Below, piece by piece: positions 18,984 through 28,634 of a stretch of 64,000 nucleotides of DNA (position 1 is its first letter; every line of letters starts with the position of its first letter). Position numbers and translations under genes: made by a program. Source of the DNA: Methylomonas albis (lineage in GTDB: Bacteria > Pseudomonadota > Gammaproteobacteria > Methylococcales > Methylomonadaceae). The stretch is from the NCBI RefSeq assembly GCF_014850955.1, contig NZ_JACXSS010000001.1, forward strand, positions 1-64,000, given 5' to 3'. The notes beneath the pieces are model-generated. The model ran no database searches, was not told the origin of the DNA, and saw only the letters and a program-made list of their open reading frames with translations.

Positions 18984-19565
18984 TCAATTGTCGGTTTTCT
19001 TGTCAGGCTCGCGATTAATGATCTTTTCGTCTATGACCTTGTGCAGCAAGCGCAGCAACTCTGCCGAGCCGTCTTCGCCAACTTCCTGGTTATCCGTCTT
19101 ACTTAAACTGGCATTGACGATTATGCCTGCAGTTTCGTCTTTCAGCCTGATAGTGTATTCGGCTTCGTCGTAATTATTATTCAATAAGGAACGCAACAAA
19201 CCGACATCCTTGCCGCTAGTATCGGGATCGTAACGCACCCGGAAAAAATGCTCTTCCTGATTTTTGTCCAGCACTTCAATGTCGCTGATTTTCAGTGCCG
19301 TGGCGATCATTTCCCAAGCCCGATCGGGACGGGTTTTCAAGGTAAGCAACGGTTTGGCGGCATCGTCGGTAAACGCCATTAAATTGGCAAGAGCCGATTT
19401 GGGTTTCAAATCGTCAACCGCTACTGCCGGTTGCGGATTGGTATGTTCTATTGGTAAAACCGGCGGCAGTTCCAGATGATGGGTGTCGCGGTATTTGTCA
19501 GGGGCATCCGCGCAAGCTGTCAGCAACAGACAAGGCAGGCCGTAAGTCAACGTTCTCAACAACAT
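18984..19565 (-). CDS. BamC/NlpB-like outer-membrane lipoprotein
   Basis: A lipoprotein of about 193 residues with lipobox LLTAC after a short hydrophobic signal. The start of the mature part (KYRDTHHLELPPVLP) and the later RAWEMIATALKISDIEVLDKN resemble the N-terminal and helix-grip parts of BamC, the accessory lipoprotein of the outer-membrane beta-barrel assembly machine. It is shorter than E. coli BamC and has one helix-grip-like domain. ATG 19565 is chosen; TTG 19580 is in frame but overlaps the upstream nitrilase gene. In many gammaproteobacteria bamC lies after dapA; here it follows a nitrilase gene, so orthology is less sure. Confidence 0.6.
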   Translation of the reverse strand: MLLRTLTYGLPCLLLTACADAPDKYRDTHHLELPPVLPIEHTNPQPAVAVDDLKPKSALANLMAFTDDAAKPLLTLKTRPDRAWEMIATALKISDIEVLDKNQEEHFFRVRYDPDTSGKDVGLLRSLLNNNYDEAEYTIRLKDETAGIIVNASLSKTDNQEVGEDGSAELLRLLHKVIDEKIINREPDKKTDN

Positions 19566-19570
19566 AAGGC

Positions 19571-20389
19571 TCACTCGCAAAAAAAGCGTCTATGTTCCAG
19601 TACCGGGAAAGACAGGCGGGTTTTTTCCAGGCGACTTTTATCGATTTCGGCACTGACGAAACCAGGGCCGGTTTTGTAACAATCCAGCACCACACCCCAA
19701 GGATCGATCACCATGCTGTGGCCAAAGGTTTGCCGGCCGTTCATATGAAAGCCGCCTTGGTTAGGCGCAATCACATAGCAAAGGTTTTCGATGGCGCGAG
19801 CCCGCAGTAATACTTCCCAATGCGCGGCGCCGGTTTTGGCGGTGAATGCAGAAGGAATGACCAGGATGTCCAGGCCCGGCTTGGTCATAGGCCGGAAAAA
19901 TTCCGGGAAACGCAAGTCGTAGCAAACCGCCACACCGAGTCGGCCAAACGGGGTATCGATCACGCAAGAGGCGTCGCCGGCTTCCACCGAGTCGGATTCG
20001 CGGTATTCCTCAGAGCTATCCGGCACGCTGACATCGAATAGATGCACCTTGTCGTAGCGGGCGACACGGTCGCCTTGTTCGTTGTAAATCAAACAGGCCG
20101 CGCGCACTTTATTGGTGGCGGTAGCTTGCATCGGCATCGTGCCGCCTATCACCCATACGCCATATTTTTTCGCGGTAGCGGCCAGGAAGTCCTGGATGGG
20201 CCCTGAGCCATCTTGTTCGCAGACTTTAACTTTGTCGTACTCGTTCATGCCCATGATGGCAAAGTTTTCCGGCAAGGCTACGAGTTTGGCGCCGGCTTTT
20301 ACTGCTTCGGCGATCTGTTTTTCGGCTTCGAGCAAATTGGCGCTGACTTGCGGTCCGGAAGCCATCTGGATGGCGGCACATATGGTCAT
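19571..20389 (-). CDS. Nitrilase-superfamily amidase (Nit1/deaminated-glutathione amidase type)
   Basis: Carbon-nitrogen hydrolase of 272 residues. The Glu-Lys-Cys triad is readable in LVALPENFAIMG (Glu), YDKVHLFDV (Lys) and GVAVCYDLRFPEFFRPM (Cys). The YDLRFPE sequence and DVSVPDSSEEYRESD are typical of the Nit1/NitB group that hydrolyses deaminated glutathione. The family is sure; the substrate is inferred. It is co-directional with the BamC-like gene, whose start overlaps or abuts this stop, and follows yhdP on the minus strand. The same order (yhdP, then nitrilase) is frequent in gammaproteobacteria. Confidence 0.85.
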   Translation of the reverse strand: MTICAAIQMASGPQVSANLLEAEKQIAEAVKAGAKLVALPENFAIMGMNEYDKVKVCEQDGSGPIQDFLAATAKKYGVWVIGGTMPMQATATNKVRAACLIYNEQGDRVARYDKVHLFDVSVPDSSEEYRESDSVEAGDASCVIDTPFGRLGVAVCYDLRFPEFFRPMTKPGLDILVIPSAFTAKTGAAHWEVLLRARAIENLCYVIAPNQGGFHMNGRQTFGHSMVIDPWGVVLDCYKTGPGFVSAEIDKSRLEKTRLSFPVLEHRRFFCE

Positions 20390-20476
20390 GAGGTGTCCCT
20401 GTTTTTTAATTGTTTTCGATAACGTTAATGGTTGGGGATGCGGTCGGCTGACCTATGCAATGGTGCCGGAAACCGA

Positions 20477-23400
20477 TCATTTACTCAGCGATTCCAGCCA
20501 GCCGCCGGTTAAACCGCGCCAGGCTTTTTGCACCAAACCGTCTTGATCGTGTAGCGGCGTAACCTCAACATTTCCCCATGGCCCTGCCAGTTTGTATTGC
20601 GAGCCGAAAAAATAGCCTTCCTTATAATCGTCGGTCACTACCTGAGTAATGATGCTGGCGATACCGCCGACGATTGTACCAGCAATAGGCACGGCCCCGG
20701 AACTCTTGGGTACCACCGCTACCCGGTGATCCATGGTCTTTTTGACCAGGTCGGCGGTGCCGGCTATGCTAAGTTTCGCCGATACCGCGTCGATCAATAA
20801 ATTGTCGGTATAGGCCAGTCCGTTGCTGATTTTGAAATCGCCGGTAATCTGATCGAAGGCCAGGCCCTGCCGGTAGACGTCGGTGAAGTCCAGACTCAAG
20901 CGTTTGGCCCATTGTTCCATGGCGATCAAGCCCAGCAAGCGACCGAAGCCCGGTTCTATGCTGGAAATGCGGCCGTCGCTGAACTTGAGCTGCATTTGCC
21001 CGGTCAGGTTGGCGGTTGAAAACTGTTGTGGCGCGCCGCGCCAGCCGGCGTTGAAATTGATTTCGGCGTGAGTGCCCCTTAAGTCATCGGTAAAACCCAG
21101 CTGCGACAGGAACAAGCCGAAACCGTTCATGTTCAACTTGCCAGTCAATTGCGTCGAGCTGCCGCCGACCACTTTAAGCCACTCTGCGCTGAAGTCTATG
21201 GTCCCGGCGACGCTGGCCAGTTGCACGTGTTTAAAATGAATACCGTTGATCAGCCGCTCGGTATGCAGTTTTAAATTGCCCAAATCCACGCCGCGCCATA
21301 ATAATTGCTTGCTGTCGATGTCGATCAAGGGCAAGTCGGTGACCACTTCTTCCGCGGCATCGAAATTCAGACCGTCCATCGCCGATAAATTCAGATAATC
21401 CATCTGCAGCTTGATGACATTAGCGCCGCCGCGCTGGTCGGGAACCGTCAGCTTGCCGCGCGCCATCGGGCTATCCAATGTGGCTTGCCAAGCCTGATTC
21501 ACATGCTGCAGCCGGCATTTTAGCGCGCCGATGTTTTGGCCTTGCCAGATCAGTTGCTCGGTATCCAGAATAATTTCTTTTAAGGCTGGCAAGCGCTGCT
21601 GAGTTTCGTTGTCGGTGAACGCGGCGATTGCATCGGACAATTTGAATTGTGGTTGCTTGATTTCCAGTTTCAAACCCGCCGCTTGGAAAAAGTCCGCTTG
21701 TTCCCGGCCGAACACGATATGCCCGGAATGCAGCTGATTTTGTTTGCCATCGATCAACAGCGCCGCATTCAACTCTTTGCCGTAAGCCATCTTTAACGGC
21801 AAATAGGGGCTATTATCGAAGCTAAAATTTAGGTTTAACGCTTGCTCTTGATCAGCCGATTTGGCCAGCGCGTGCTGAGTATTGATGGTGACACCCTGTA
21901 AATTGCTGTCTATGCTCAGGGTCGATGGTCGGGCGGCGTCGTAAGGCAGCGTCAATACGGCTTGATAGTTGAGGCTGCCGTCGGCAACCTGGTTTTTCAG
22001 GAAGCTGAATTGCTTTTCCAGGCGGTTGATGTCGGTCATGCCGTCTATCAGTATTTGCGTGGCGTTGCTATCGCTTTGCAGTACGGCGCGTATTGGATAG
22101 CCCAGGGTCGTGGCCTCCATACGGTTGCTGCTGACTCGGTCTTCGGTAAAGCGGAGTACGCCGCTGATGTCGTTAACCGCAAGATCGACCGGCTTGACCA
22201 GCAAGCGGGCCTTATCCAAATGCGCGTCTACTTTAACGGTGGTGGGCAACGTCTCGTAGTAAGCGATTTTCAAATCAAGATCGACCTGCGTATTGCCGTC
22301 CGGCGCCAACACTTTGGCCAACGGATCGATTTTGGCGCGTAACGGGGTTTTTTGCAGATACTGCAAACTTTGCGGTAGCTTGCTCTGCACTTGGCCCAAC
22401 ACGTAAACATAATTGCTATCGGCCAGATCCGGAATGGATACCACGGCTTGATTGATGTCGACATTCTCGCTGCGGCCACCATTGATAGCCACTGTCATAT
22501 CCGCACCGAGGAATTGCACATCGGCATGCACCCCACGCAGATGCGGCCATAAGGCGTTGAACTGGATTTCACCGTCGTCTATCGCAAACACCACTTCAAA
22601 CCGGCCGGGACCGGTGGTGAAAGGAAAGTCCGCCAACTTGCCTCTCAACAGCATTTCGCCCTTGTTGATATGCCCGCCGATAAAAGCATCGTCCAGCCAG
22701 GCTACTGCATCCTTACCCATGATTTTGGCCGGCAGGTATTGCGGGACGGTGCTGATGTCTTTGAAATTGCCGAAGCGGGTGCGCATATCGATAACCGCAC
22801 TGTCATTATTCTTCGGTATGCTGAGTTGCAGACGGGTTTGCGTTTGAAAATCGGCGCTGTCCAGTTGCAGGTTTTCACTGGAGATTTGCCAGTCGCTAGC
22901 GGTTTGCCGCCAGTCGATTTGGCCTTGCAAGCGCGGGATGTCCAGGCTGCTTCTGAACATTTGCTCGGCGTTGAACTTGGCGTTTGTGGTATCAAATATC
23001 AGTTGCCCACCCTGATCGCTGGCGGTAATCGAGCCGCTCAGTGCCTGTATTTGCGGCACCTCGCCTTGCGCATCGTTGCCAAGCTGGCTGAAACGTCCTC
23101 TAAGCGCGTAGCGTTGCCGGCTGCTGTCAGTGTAAAACGCCAGATCCAGCAAATTGCCGCGCGGATTGAGTGGTAACCATTTGCCAAAATCGCTTTGATC
23201 GGCGGGCAAAAACGGCGGGACTAAATGCATCAAAGCTTGCAAATTTAACTGCTTGATCACGCCGCTCAGATTGCCTTGCGCGTCCTGCTGCAGATACACC
23301 TCACCGTCTCGCCAGCGCTGATGATTCGCGAAGATATTCACATCGTAAACGCTCCAGCGTTGCCGGCCATCCTGCTCGGTCCAGCCCAGATTGCCTTCGA

Positions 23401-24277
23401 AGGTGTCCAATTGCAGGGTTTTGCCTTGCTGTCCGGCGATTTTGATCTGTTGGCCTTGCAGATAGCCGCTGACTTGATAGGGCATGGAATTGCGCCATTG
23501 GCTCCAGATACGCATATCGCCAGAGCCGGATTCCAAGCGCAAGCCCAGCGGCAATTCCTCGATCAGCCAGGCCGGTCCTTGCAGATTATTGCCTTCTACG
23601 TAGATTTGGCCGTTAATCGCGTTGGCCTGGAAGATATTGCCCTTGAGCTGTGCGGAAATTCGCAAGCTATCGCCGTATTGCTCCGGCAGGCTGCTGAGCA
23701 GATGGATCTCGTGGCTTTGATCTAGATAGTGGTTTTTGATCAGTAAATCGAACTGCTCGACGGTGACCGGCGGCCGATGCCGCTTCAAATCCAGCCAAGT
23801 CACCTGGCTTTGTAGAATTTCGTATTTACCGCCTTGTAATAACCATAGCGGTTGTTCGTCGCTGCTTTGCAGGCCTTTGATACTGAGACTGCCGTCTTCG
23901 TTACGCAGAATGTCCAGCTTGGCGCCCACCAGTGTTACCCAACTGGCGGCCATGGGGTCCTGGGTTAGCAGCCATTCCAGTAAATCGATACCGATCCGCA
24001 CTTCTTTCAGGCGGATGGCCGGCTGCGATCCGGCTTCGACGCCTTCGATAGCGATTTCCCGTAGCAACAACTCCGGACTGAAGCCGCGCATTTTCGCGCC
24101 CAGCTTGCCGATATGCAGCGGAATACCGGTGGTCTGGCGGACTTTTTGTTCCAGTGTGCTGCGGTAATCGGCAATACCGATCAAAAAAATCCGTACCGCG
24201 CTCAAAACGAGGGCTATCGCGATTAGCGACCAGAACAGCAGATGGCGCGTGGCCCGGGTGACGTGGTGAATAACCAA
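20477..24277 (-). CDS. yhdP: YhdP family envelope protein (AsmA-like bridge)
   Basis: A protein of 1,266 residues, the size of E. coli YhdP. A single N-terminal transmembrane helix (LFWSLIAIALVLSAVRIFLI) anchors it in the inner membrane. The rest is long repetitive beta-structure with the DUF3971 and AsmA-C-like regions; the C-terminal part has LDFTDVYRQGLAFDQITGDF and a hydrophobic SGAVPIAGTIVGGIASIITQ stretch. YhdP, TamB and YdbH move phospholipids to the outer membrane. It lies nine bases downstream of rng and follows the conserved order rlmH-maf-rng-yhdP. Confidence 0.92.
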   Translation of the reverse strand: MVIHHVTRATRHLLFWSLIAIALVLSAVRIFLIGIADYRSTLEQKVRQTTGIPLHIGKLGAKMRGFSPELLLREIAIEGVEAGSQPAIRLKEVRIGIDLLEWLLTQDPMAASWVTLVGAKLDILRNEDGSLSIKGLQSSDEQPLWLLQGGKYEILQSQVTWLDLKRHRPPVTVEQFDLLIKNHYLDQSHEIHLLSSLPEQYGDSLRISAQLKGNIFQANAINGQIYVEGNNLQGPAWLIEELPLGLRLESGSGDMRIWSQWRNSMPYQVSGYLQGQQIKIAGQQGKTLQLDTFEGNLGWTEQDGRQRWSVYDVNIFANHQRWRDGEVYLQQDAQGNLSGVIKQLNLQALMHLVPPFLPADQSDFGKWLPLNPRGNLLDLAFYTDSSRQRYALRGRFSQLGNDAQGEVPQIQALSGSITASDQGGQLIFDTTNAKFNAEQMFRSSLDIPRLQGQIDWRQTASDWQISSENLQLDSADFQTQTRLQLSIPKNNDSAVIDMRTRFGNFKDISTVPQYLPAKIMGKDAVAWLDDAFIGGHINKGEMLLRGKLADFPFTTGPGRFEVVFAIDDGEIQFNALWPHLRGVHADVQFLGADMTVAINGGRSENVDINQAVVSIPDLADSNYVYVLGQVQSKLPQSLQYLQKTPLRAKIDPLAKVLAPDGNTQVDLDLKIAYYETLPTTVKVDAHLDKARLLVKPVDLAVNDISGVLRFTEDRVSSNRMEATTLGYPIRAVLQSDSNATQILIDGMTDINRLEKQFSFLKNQVADGSLNYQAVLTLPYDAARPSTLSIDSNLQGVTINTQHALAKSADQEQALNLNFSFDNSPYLPLKMAYGKELNAALLIDGKQNQLHSGHIVFGREQADFFQAAGLKLEIKQPQFKLSDAIAAFTDNETQQRLPALKEIILDTEQLIWQGQNIGALKCRLQHVNQAWQATLDSPMARGKLTVPDQRGGANVIKLQMDYLNLSAMDGLNFDAAEEVVTDLPLIDIDSKQLLWRGVDLGNLKLHTERLINGIHFKHVQLASVAGTIDFSAEWLKVVGGSSTQLTGKLNMNGFGLFLSQLGFTDDLRGTHAEINFNAGWRGAPQQFSTANLTGQMQLKFSDGRISSIEPGFGRLLGLIAMEQWAKRLSLDFTDVYRQGLAFDQITGDFKISNGLAYTDNLLIDAVSAKLSIAGTADLVKKTMDHRVAVVPKSSGAVPIAGTIVGGIASIITQVVTDDYKEGYFFGSQYKLAGPWGNVEVTPLHDQDGLVQKAWRGLTGGWLESLSK

Positions 24278-24286
24278 AATAGCCGC

Positions 24287-25744
24287 CTATAACAACACCA
24301 CGTCGTAGTGCTCCTGGTTGTATTCGGCTTCGGCGCGGATTTTGATGCGGACTTTCAAGAACATTTCCAGCTCCGCCAACATATCGGCTTCTTCGTCGAG
24401 CAGCATTTCCACGACTTGCTCGGACGCCAATACCAATATTTGCTGGACGTTGTATTGCCTGACCACGCGAATAATCTCCCGAAACACTTCCAGACAAATC
24501 GATTCCGCAGTTTTCAGTACGCCGCGGCCACCGCAAGTCGAGCAAGGTTCGCAGAGAATATGTTCCAGACTCTCGCGGGTGCGTTTGCGGGTCATTTCCA
24601 CCAGGCCCAGCGCGGATACTTCGGTGATTTTGGTCTTGGCGTGATCTTTGTCCAGATTGCGTTGCAAGGCGGTCAACACCTGCTTCTTGTGTTCCTCGCT
24701 TTGCATATCGATGAAATCGATAATGATGATGCCGCCCAGATTCCGCAGACGCAACTGGCGGGAAATGGTCTGCGCCGCTTCCAGATTGGTCTTAAAGATG
24801 GTTTCTTCCAGATTACGGCCACCAACATAACCGCCGGTATTGACGTCGACCGTGGTCATCGATTCGGTCTGGTCGAATACCAAATGGCCGCCTGATTTGA
24901 GTTTGACCTTACGGTCCAGGGCTTTGCTGATTTCGTCCTCGACATTGTAAATGTCGAATACCGGCCGTTCGCCGGAATAATGCTCGATAACCGAGACGAT
25001 TTCCGGTACGAAAGTTTCGGCGAACTCAACCAGTTTCAGGAACGTTTCTTTGGAGTCGACACGGATTTTTTCGATGCCCTCTTTATATAAATCCCGCAAA
25101 GTACGAATGCTGAGCGGCAGGTCTTCGTGGATCAAAGTTTTGACCTCGGCTTTTTCGCTTTTTTCCAGGATGGATTCCCAGAGTTTGTGCAAAAAAGTCA
25201 TGTCGGAATACAAAATCACCCCTTCCACACATTCGGCCGCCGTGCGGGCAATAAAACCGCCCGGCACTTGGTGTTTTTGCTGATAGGCTTCGATGCATGC
25301 CCGCAAACGGCTGCGCTCGGATTCGCATTCGATGCGTTGCGAGACGCCGGAATTACCGGCGTAGGGCATATAAACCTGGTAGCGGGAGGGGATGGAAATG
25401 TCGGTAGTCAGCCGTGCGCCCTTGTTGCCGAGCGGGTCCTTAGTGACTTGCACCACCAGTTTTTGGCCCTCTCTTAAATAGTGCTCAATATTCTCCGAGG
25501 CTTTTTCCGCTAGTTCCTGGCTGCTGAAATCGGATAAATGTAAAAACGCCGCTTTTTCCAGGCCGATGTCGACAAACGCCGCCTGCATGCCCGGTAACAC
25601 CCGGCACACTTCACCTTTATAGACATTGCCGACCAGGCCTTTTTGCCGGAGCCGTTCGATAATCAGCTCTTGCAGCACGCCGTTTTCGATCACCGCCACC
25701 CGGGTTTCCGGCGGCGTAACGTTGATTAATATTTCTTCGCTCAT
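24287..25744 (-). CDS. rng: Ribonuclease G
   Basis: Single-strand endoribonuclease of 485 residues that matures the 16S rRNA 5' end. ATG 25744 overlaps the maf stop as ATGA; the longer frame upstream is the maf DNA and is rejected. N-terminal S1 domain (NVYKGEVCRVLPGMQAAFVD), catalytic metal-site residues in VDVNTGGYVGGRNLEET and IIIIDFIDMQ, and the Zn-link CEPCSTCGG. It lacks the long degradosome scaffold of RNase E, so it is RNase G rather than RNase E. Confidence 0.95.
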   Translation of the reverse strand: MSEEILINVTPPETRVAVIENGVLQELIIERLRQKGLVGNVYKGEVCRVLPGMQAAFVDIGLEKAAFLHLSDFSSQELAEKASENIEHYLREGQKLVVQVTKDPLGNKGARLTTDISIPSRYQVYMPYAGNSGVSQRIECESERSRLRACIEAYQQKHQVPGGFIARTAAECVEGVILYSDMTFLHKLWESILEKSEKAEVKTLIHEDLPLSIRTLRDLYKEGIEKIRVDSKETFLKLVEFAETFVPEIVSVIEHYSGERPVFDIYNVEDEISKALDRKVKLKSGGHLVFDQTESMTTVDVNTGGYVGGRNLEETIFKTNLEAAQTISRQLRLRNLGGIIIIDFIDMQSEEHKKQVLTALQRNLDKDHAKTKITEVSALGLVEMTRKRTRESLEHILCEPCSTCGGRGVLKTAESICLEVFREIIRVVRQYNVQQILVLASEQVVEMLLDEEADMLAELEMFLKVRIKIRAEAEYNQEHYDVVLL

Positions 25745-26316
25745 GGGATGATGTCTATGCCTGCTAGGCTTAATAATTTCGCGGTTTCGAATAGCGGTAA
25801 GCCCATCACGCCGGAAAAACTGCCGGTGATCGATTCGATAAACACGCTGGCGAGACCTTGAATGGCATAGGCTCCAGCCTTGTCGTACGGTTCCCCGGTT
25901 TGCCAATAGGCGACGATTTCCTTATGGCTTAAGGGCCTAAAACGCACCTCGCTCACGCTGAGCGCCTGCCAGTGCTGCTCTCCGCGTAAGGATACCGCGC
26001 TATACACCTGATGGTTGCGCCCCGATAAGTGAGTCAGCATCTCGATGGCATGTTGCAAATCGTCGGGCTTGCCCAGTATGCGGCCGTCGCAAATAACGCT
26101 GGTATCCGCAGCCAGTACCGGTAACTCAGTATCGACCGTCGCCAGGCAAAGCGCGGATTTTTCCGCGGCCACCCTCTCGACGTAAGCGGCTGGCGCTTCG
26201 CCCGGCCAGGGCGTTTCGTCGATGTCAACCGCCATGATACTGTGACGGATGCCGATTTGCTTGAGCAATTCGCTGCGGCGCGGCGAGGCGGACGCCAGGA
26301 TCAGTTGTGGGTGCAT
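25741..26316 (-). CDS. maf: Maf-type nucleoside triphosphate pyrophosphatase (YhdE type)
   Basis: House-cleaning enzyme of 191 residues that hydrolyses dTTP/UTP and modified nucleotides. Motifs: ILASASPRRSELLKQIG (phosphate loop), VERVAAEKS, VLAADTSVICDGRILGKP, SGRNHQVYSAV, and the C-terminal SFSGVMGLPLFET. The position between rlmH and rng and the sequence around DTSVIC favour the YhdE subtype. It overlaps rng by four bases and starts four bases after rlmH. Confidence 0.92.
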   Translation of the reverse strand: MHPQLILASASPRRSELLKQIGIRHSIMAVDIDETPWPGEAPAAYVERVAAEKSALCLATVDTELPVLAADTSVICDGRILGKPDDLQHAIEMLTHLSGRNHQVYSAVSLRGEQHWQALSVSEVRFRPLSHKEIVAYWQTGEPYDKAGAYAIQGLASVFIESITGSFSGVMGLPLFETAKLLSLAGIDIIP

Positions 26317-26320
26317 GCGC

Positions 26321-26785
26321 TTAACGATGGTAAGGGTGATTATTCAGTAGACTCCAGGCCCGATAGATTTGTTCAGCGACAATCACTCGAACCAAAGGAT
26401 GCGGGAAGGTCAGCGGCGACAAGCTCCAGGATTCCTGCGCCAGGTCGCGCACTTGCTGGGACAATCCTTCCGGCCCGCCTATCATCAACGCGACCGGCTG
26501 GCCGTTACCCAGCCAGCGTTGCAGCGCTTGCGCCAGATTCGGCGTGGTCCAGGGCTTGCCGGGAATGTCCAGCGACACCACGTGCGCCCGGCTTGGCAAT
26601 GCCGCTATCATGCGTTCTCCTTCGTCCTTGGTTATCCGGGCAATGTCGCCGCTCCGGCGCTTGTCCGGGGCGATTTCCTTTAGTAGCAACTCGCATTCGC
26701 GTGGCAGTCGTTTGGCGTATTCATTATAACCTTGCTGCACCCAGTCCGGCATTTTGTTGCCGACGGCTATCATGTGTATTTGCAT
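26321..26785 (-). CDS. rlmH: 23S rRNA pseudouridine-1915 N3-methyltransferase RlmH
   Basis: SPOUT methyltransferase of 154 residues. SAM-binding knot ALMIGGPEGLSQ and the conserved end RVIVAEQIYRAWSLLNNHPYH. It methylates position 1915 of helix 69 in 23S rRNA. It is first in the rlmH-maf-rng-yhdP transcript and divergent from the inorganic-carbon locus, with about 280 bases between them. Confidence 0.95.
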   Translation of the reverse strand: MQIHMIAVGNKMPDWVQQGYNEYAKRLPRECELLLKEIAPDKRRSGDIARITKDEGERMIAALPSRAHVVSLDIPGKPWTTPNLAQALQRWLGNGQPVALMIGGPEGLSQQVRDLAQESWSLSPLTFPHPLVRVIVAEQIYRAWSLLNNHPYHR

Positions 26786-27034
26786 AGTACTTACAGACTA
26801 TATACCAGCGGTAAACCTCGATGAAGAACTCGGGTGGAATTCATCCGCTTAGCTTTTAAGGTGTGTTCCGAACTGTTTTGGCTATTCAATAGCATGACTA
26901 TGTTACACATGTTAAGTCCCACCAAATCCCGTTACTTTTTGATGCGCGTAGGGTACACGAAGCACTCAGTTTTGCGAAATCGGACTCCACAGTCCAGAGC
27001 CAGCAACTCTAGAGCACAATTCGGTTTATTTAAA

Positions 27035-27054
27035 CCAATTTTTCACCAAATTGG
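27035..27054. promoter_or_regulatory. Inverted repeat before the carbon-locus first gene
   Basis: CCAATTT (27035-27041) pairs exactly with AAATTGG (27048-27054) around a six-base spacer, 14 bases upstream of the first ATG of the NuoM-like gene. C and six T's follow, so the RNA would form a weak hairpin with a U-tract. It could be an operator or a small attenuator. The rest of the rlmH/NuoM gap (26786-27034) holds AT-rich promoter-like DNA, but no box pair I would assign. Confidence 0.4.
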
Positions 27055-27068
27055 CTTTTTTCAACCAA

Positions 27069-28583
27069 ATGTCGTTAGAATGTTTGCTGTATTGGACTGT
27101 GACGATAACAATGGTGATGCTAAGCGCGCTGTTATGGACCCCGGCGCTGGGGGCGATATTGCTGGTACTGGTCTCCGGCCGGAACAGCCGATTGATCAGA
27201 ATTGTAGCGAATGTATTCAGTTTGGCGGCTTTGCTGCTGGCTTGTTTGCTATTGGCCGCGTTCGACCCCGCCGATACCGCGCTGCAATTCAGCGAGTTCT
27301 ACCCGCTTAATCCTAAGCTCGGCAGCGCTTATGCCTTGGGCGTAGACGGTCTGTCCATGCCGATGCTGGTCCTGGCCACGCTGCTGACTGCCATTTCCCT
27401 ACTGGCCTCCTTTTCTTTGTCCGATAGCATCAAGGGCTATCACATTTCCATTCTATTATTGGAATTCGGCATGCTCGGCGTGTTTATGGCACAAGACTGG
27501 GCGCTGTTTTACATCTTCTGGGAAGTCACCTTGATCCCGCTGTTTTTCCTGATCGACCGCTGGGGCGGTAAGCGCCGGCATGCCGCCAGTTTGAATTTCG
27601 TGTTGTACACGATGGGCGGCTCGGTATTCATGTTGCTGAGTTTGCTGGCTATCAGTCAATACGACCTGGAAAACCAGGGCTCATTGATGGCCTCGATGGG
27701 CCAAGCCGCGCAAAACATGCCGGAGATCGAACAGGTATTGGTTCTGTTGGGCTTCCTGATCGGCTTTGGTGTGAAAATGCCGATCTTTCCCTTGCATGGC
27801 TGGCTGCCATTGGCGCACGTCGAAGCGCCCAGCCCAATCAGCATCCTGTTATCCGGTATCTTGCTGAAAATGGGTGCTTATGGCTTGCTGCGCTGCGTGG
27901 TGATGTTGCCGGTTGCGGCCAAACTCATCCAACCGTTGCTGGTATTTCTAGCCTTATTCGGCATGCTTTACGGTGGGCTATTGGCCTGGCGACAGCGTGA
28001 TCTGAAAGCCATGGTGGCTTACTCTTCTTTGAGTCATATGGGCGTGGTATTGCTGGGCATCGCCGCGCTAAATCAAACTGGCTTCACCGGCGCGATCTTG
28101 CAAATGACAGCCCACGGCCTGATTGCCGGTGCCTTGTTTTTATTGGTAGGCCTGCTTTACGAGCGCACGCATACCCGCAACATTCAAGATTACAGTTCGC
28201 TAGTGCAGGTCATGCCGCGCTTCGCTACTTTAACCACGTTGACCCTGTTGGCGGCCATGGGTTTGCCCGGATCCGTAGGGTTTATCGCGGAATTGCATAC
28301 GCTGATCGGTGGCTTCCAGGAATGGGGCGGCTTGATGGTGTTTTTTAGCTTGAGCATCTTGATCAGCGCCGCCTATGCCATGCGCACTATCGGCTTGCTG
28401 TTTACCGGACCGGTGAAACCACAGATGCGGGACATTGCCGACGTGAGATCTTTGGAACTGATGGCTTCTGGCGTGCTGGTCGGCGGTATTGTTTTATTTG
28501 GTTTGCTTCCGGCGCCGTTGATTAATCTGTCTACGGCAACGGTGGGGAAGATGTTGGCAGTAATGGGGGAGAGATTGCCTTGA
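27069..28583 (+). CDS. NuoM/NdhD-like antiporter subunit of the DabA locus
   Basis: Integral membrane protein of about 504 residues with 13-14 helices, in the proton-translocating NuoM/MrpD superfamily. Residues needed for proton transfer are present: Glu in FYIFWEVTLIPLFF, Lys in GFGVKMPIFPLHGWLP, Lys in GILLKMGAYGLLR, and Glu in PGSVGFIAELHTLIGGF. No other complex I gene is near, so this is not part of a nuo operon. The DabA gene lies 310 bases downstream on the same strand. Start choice is uncertain: ATG 27069 or ATG 27111 (MVMLSALLW); neither has a good ribosome site. A TTG at 27051 lies inside the inverted repeat. Confidence 0.85.
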   Translation: MSLECLLYWTVTITMVMLSALLWTPALGAILLVLVSGRNSRLIRIVANVFSLAALLLACLLLAAFDPADTALQFSEFYPLNPKLGSAYALGVDGLSMPMLVLATLLTAISLLASFSLSDSIKGYHISILLLEFGMLGVFMAQDWALFYIFWEVTLIPLFFLIDRWGGKRRHAASLNFVLYTMGGSVFMLLSLLAISQYDLENQGSLMASMGQAAQNMPEIEQVLVLLGFLIGFGVKMPIFPLHGWLPLAHVEAPSPISILLSGILLKMGAYGLLRCVVMLPVAAKLIQPLLVFLALFGMLYGGLLAWRQRDLKAMVAYSSLSHMGVVLLGIAALNQTGFTGAILQMTAHGLIAGALFLLVGLLYERTHTRNIQDYSSLVQVMPRFATLTTLTLLAAMGLPGSVGFIAELHTLIGGFQEWGGLMVFFSLSILISAAYAMRTIGLLFTGPVKPQMRDIADVRSLELMASGVLVGGIVLFGLLPAPLINLSTATVGKMLAVMGERLP

Positions 28584-28634
28584 ATACAGCGCATATCGAT
28601 GGAAGGGCCCTGCTCCCGTATGCCGCGCCGAGCA

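Noticed and set aside
24287..25744. RNase E instead of RNase G
   Set aside because: The protein ends at about 485 residues without the long C-terminal scaffold and lies in the maf-yhdP context typical of rng.
26834..27310. Open frame of 158 codons upstream of and overlapping the NuoM-like gene
   Set aside because: Its second half is another frame of the NuoM-like gene, its first half has no ribosome site or family resemblance, and it spans the inverted repeat.
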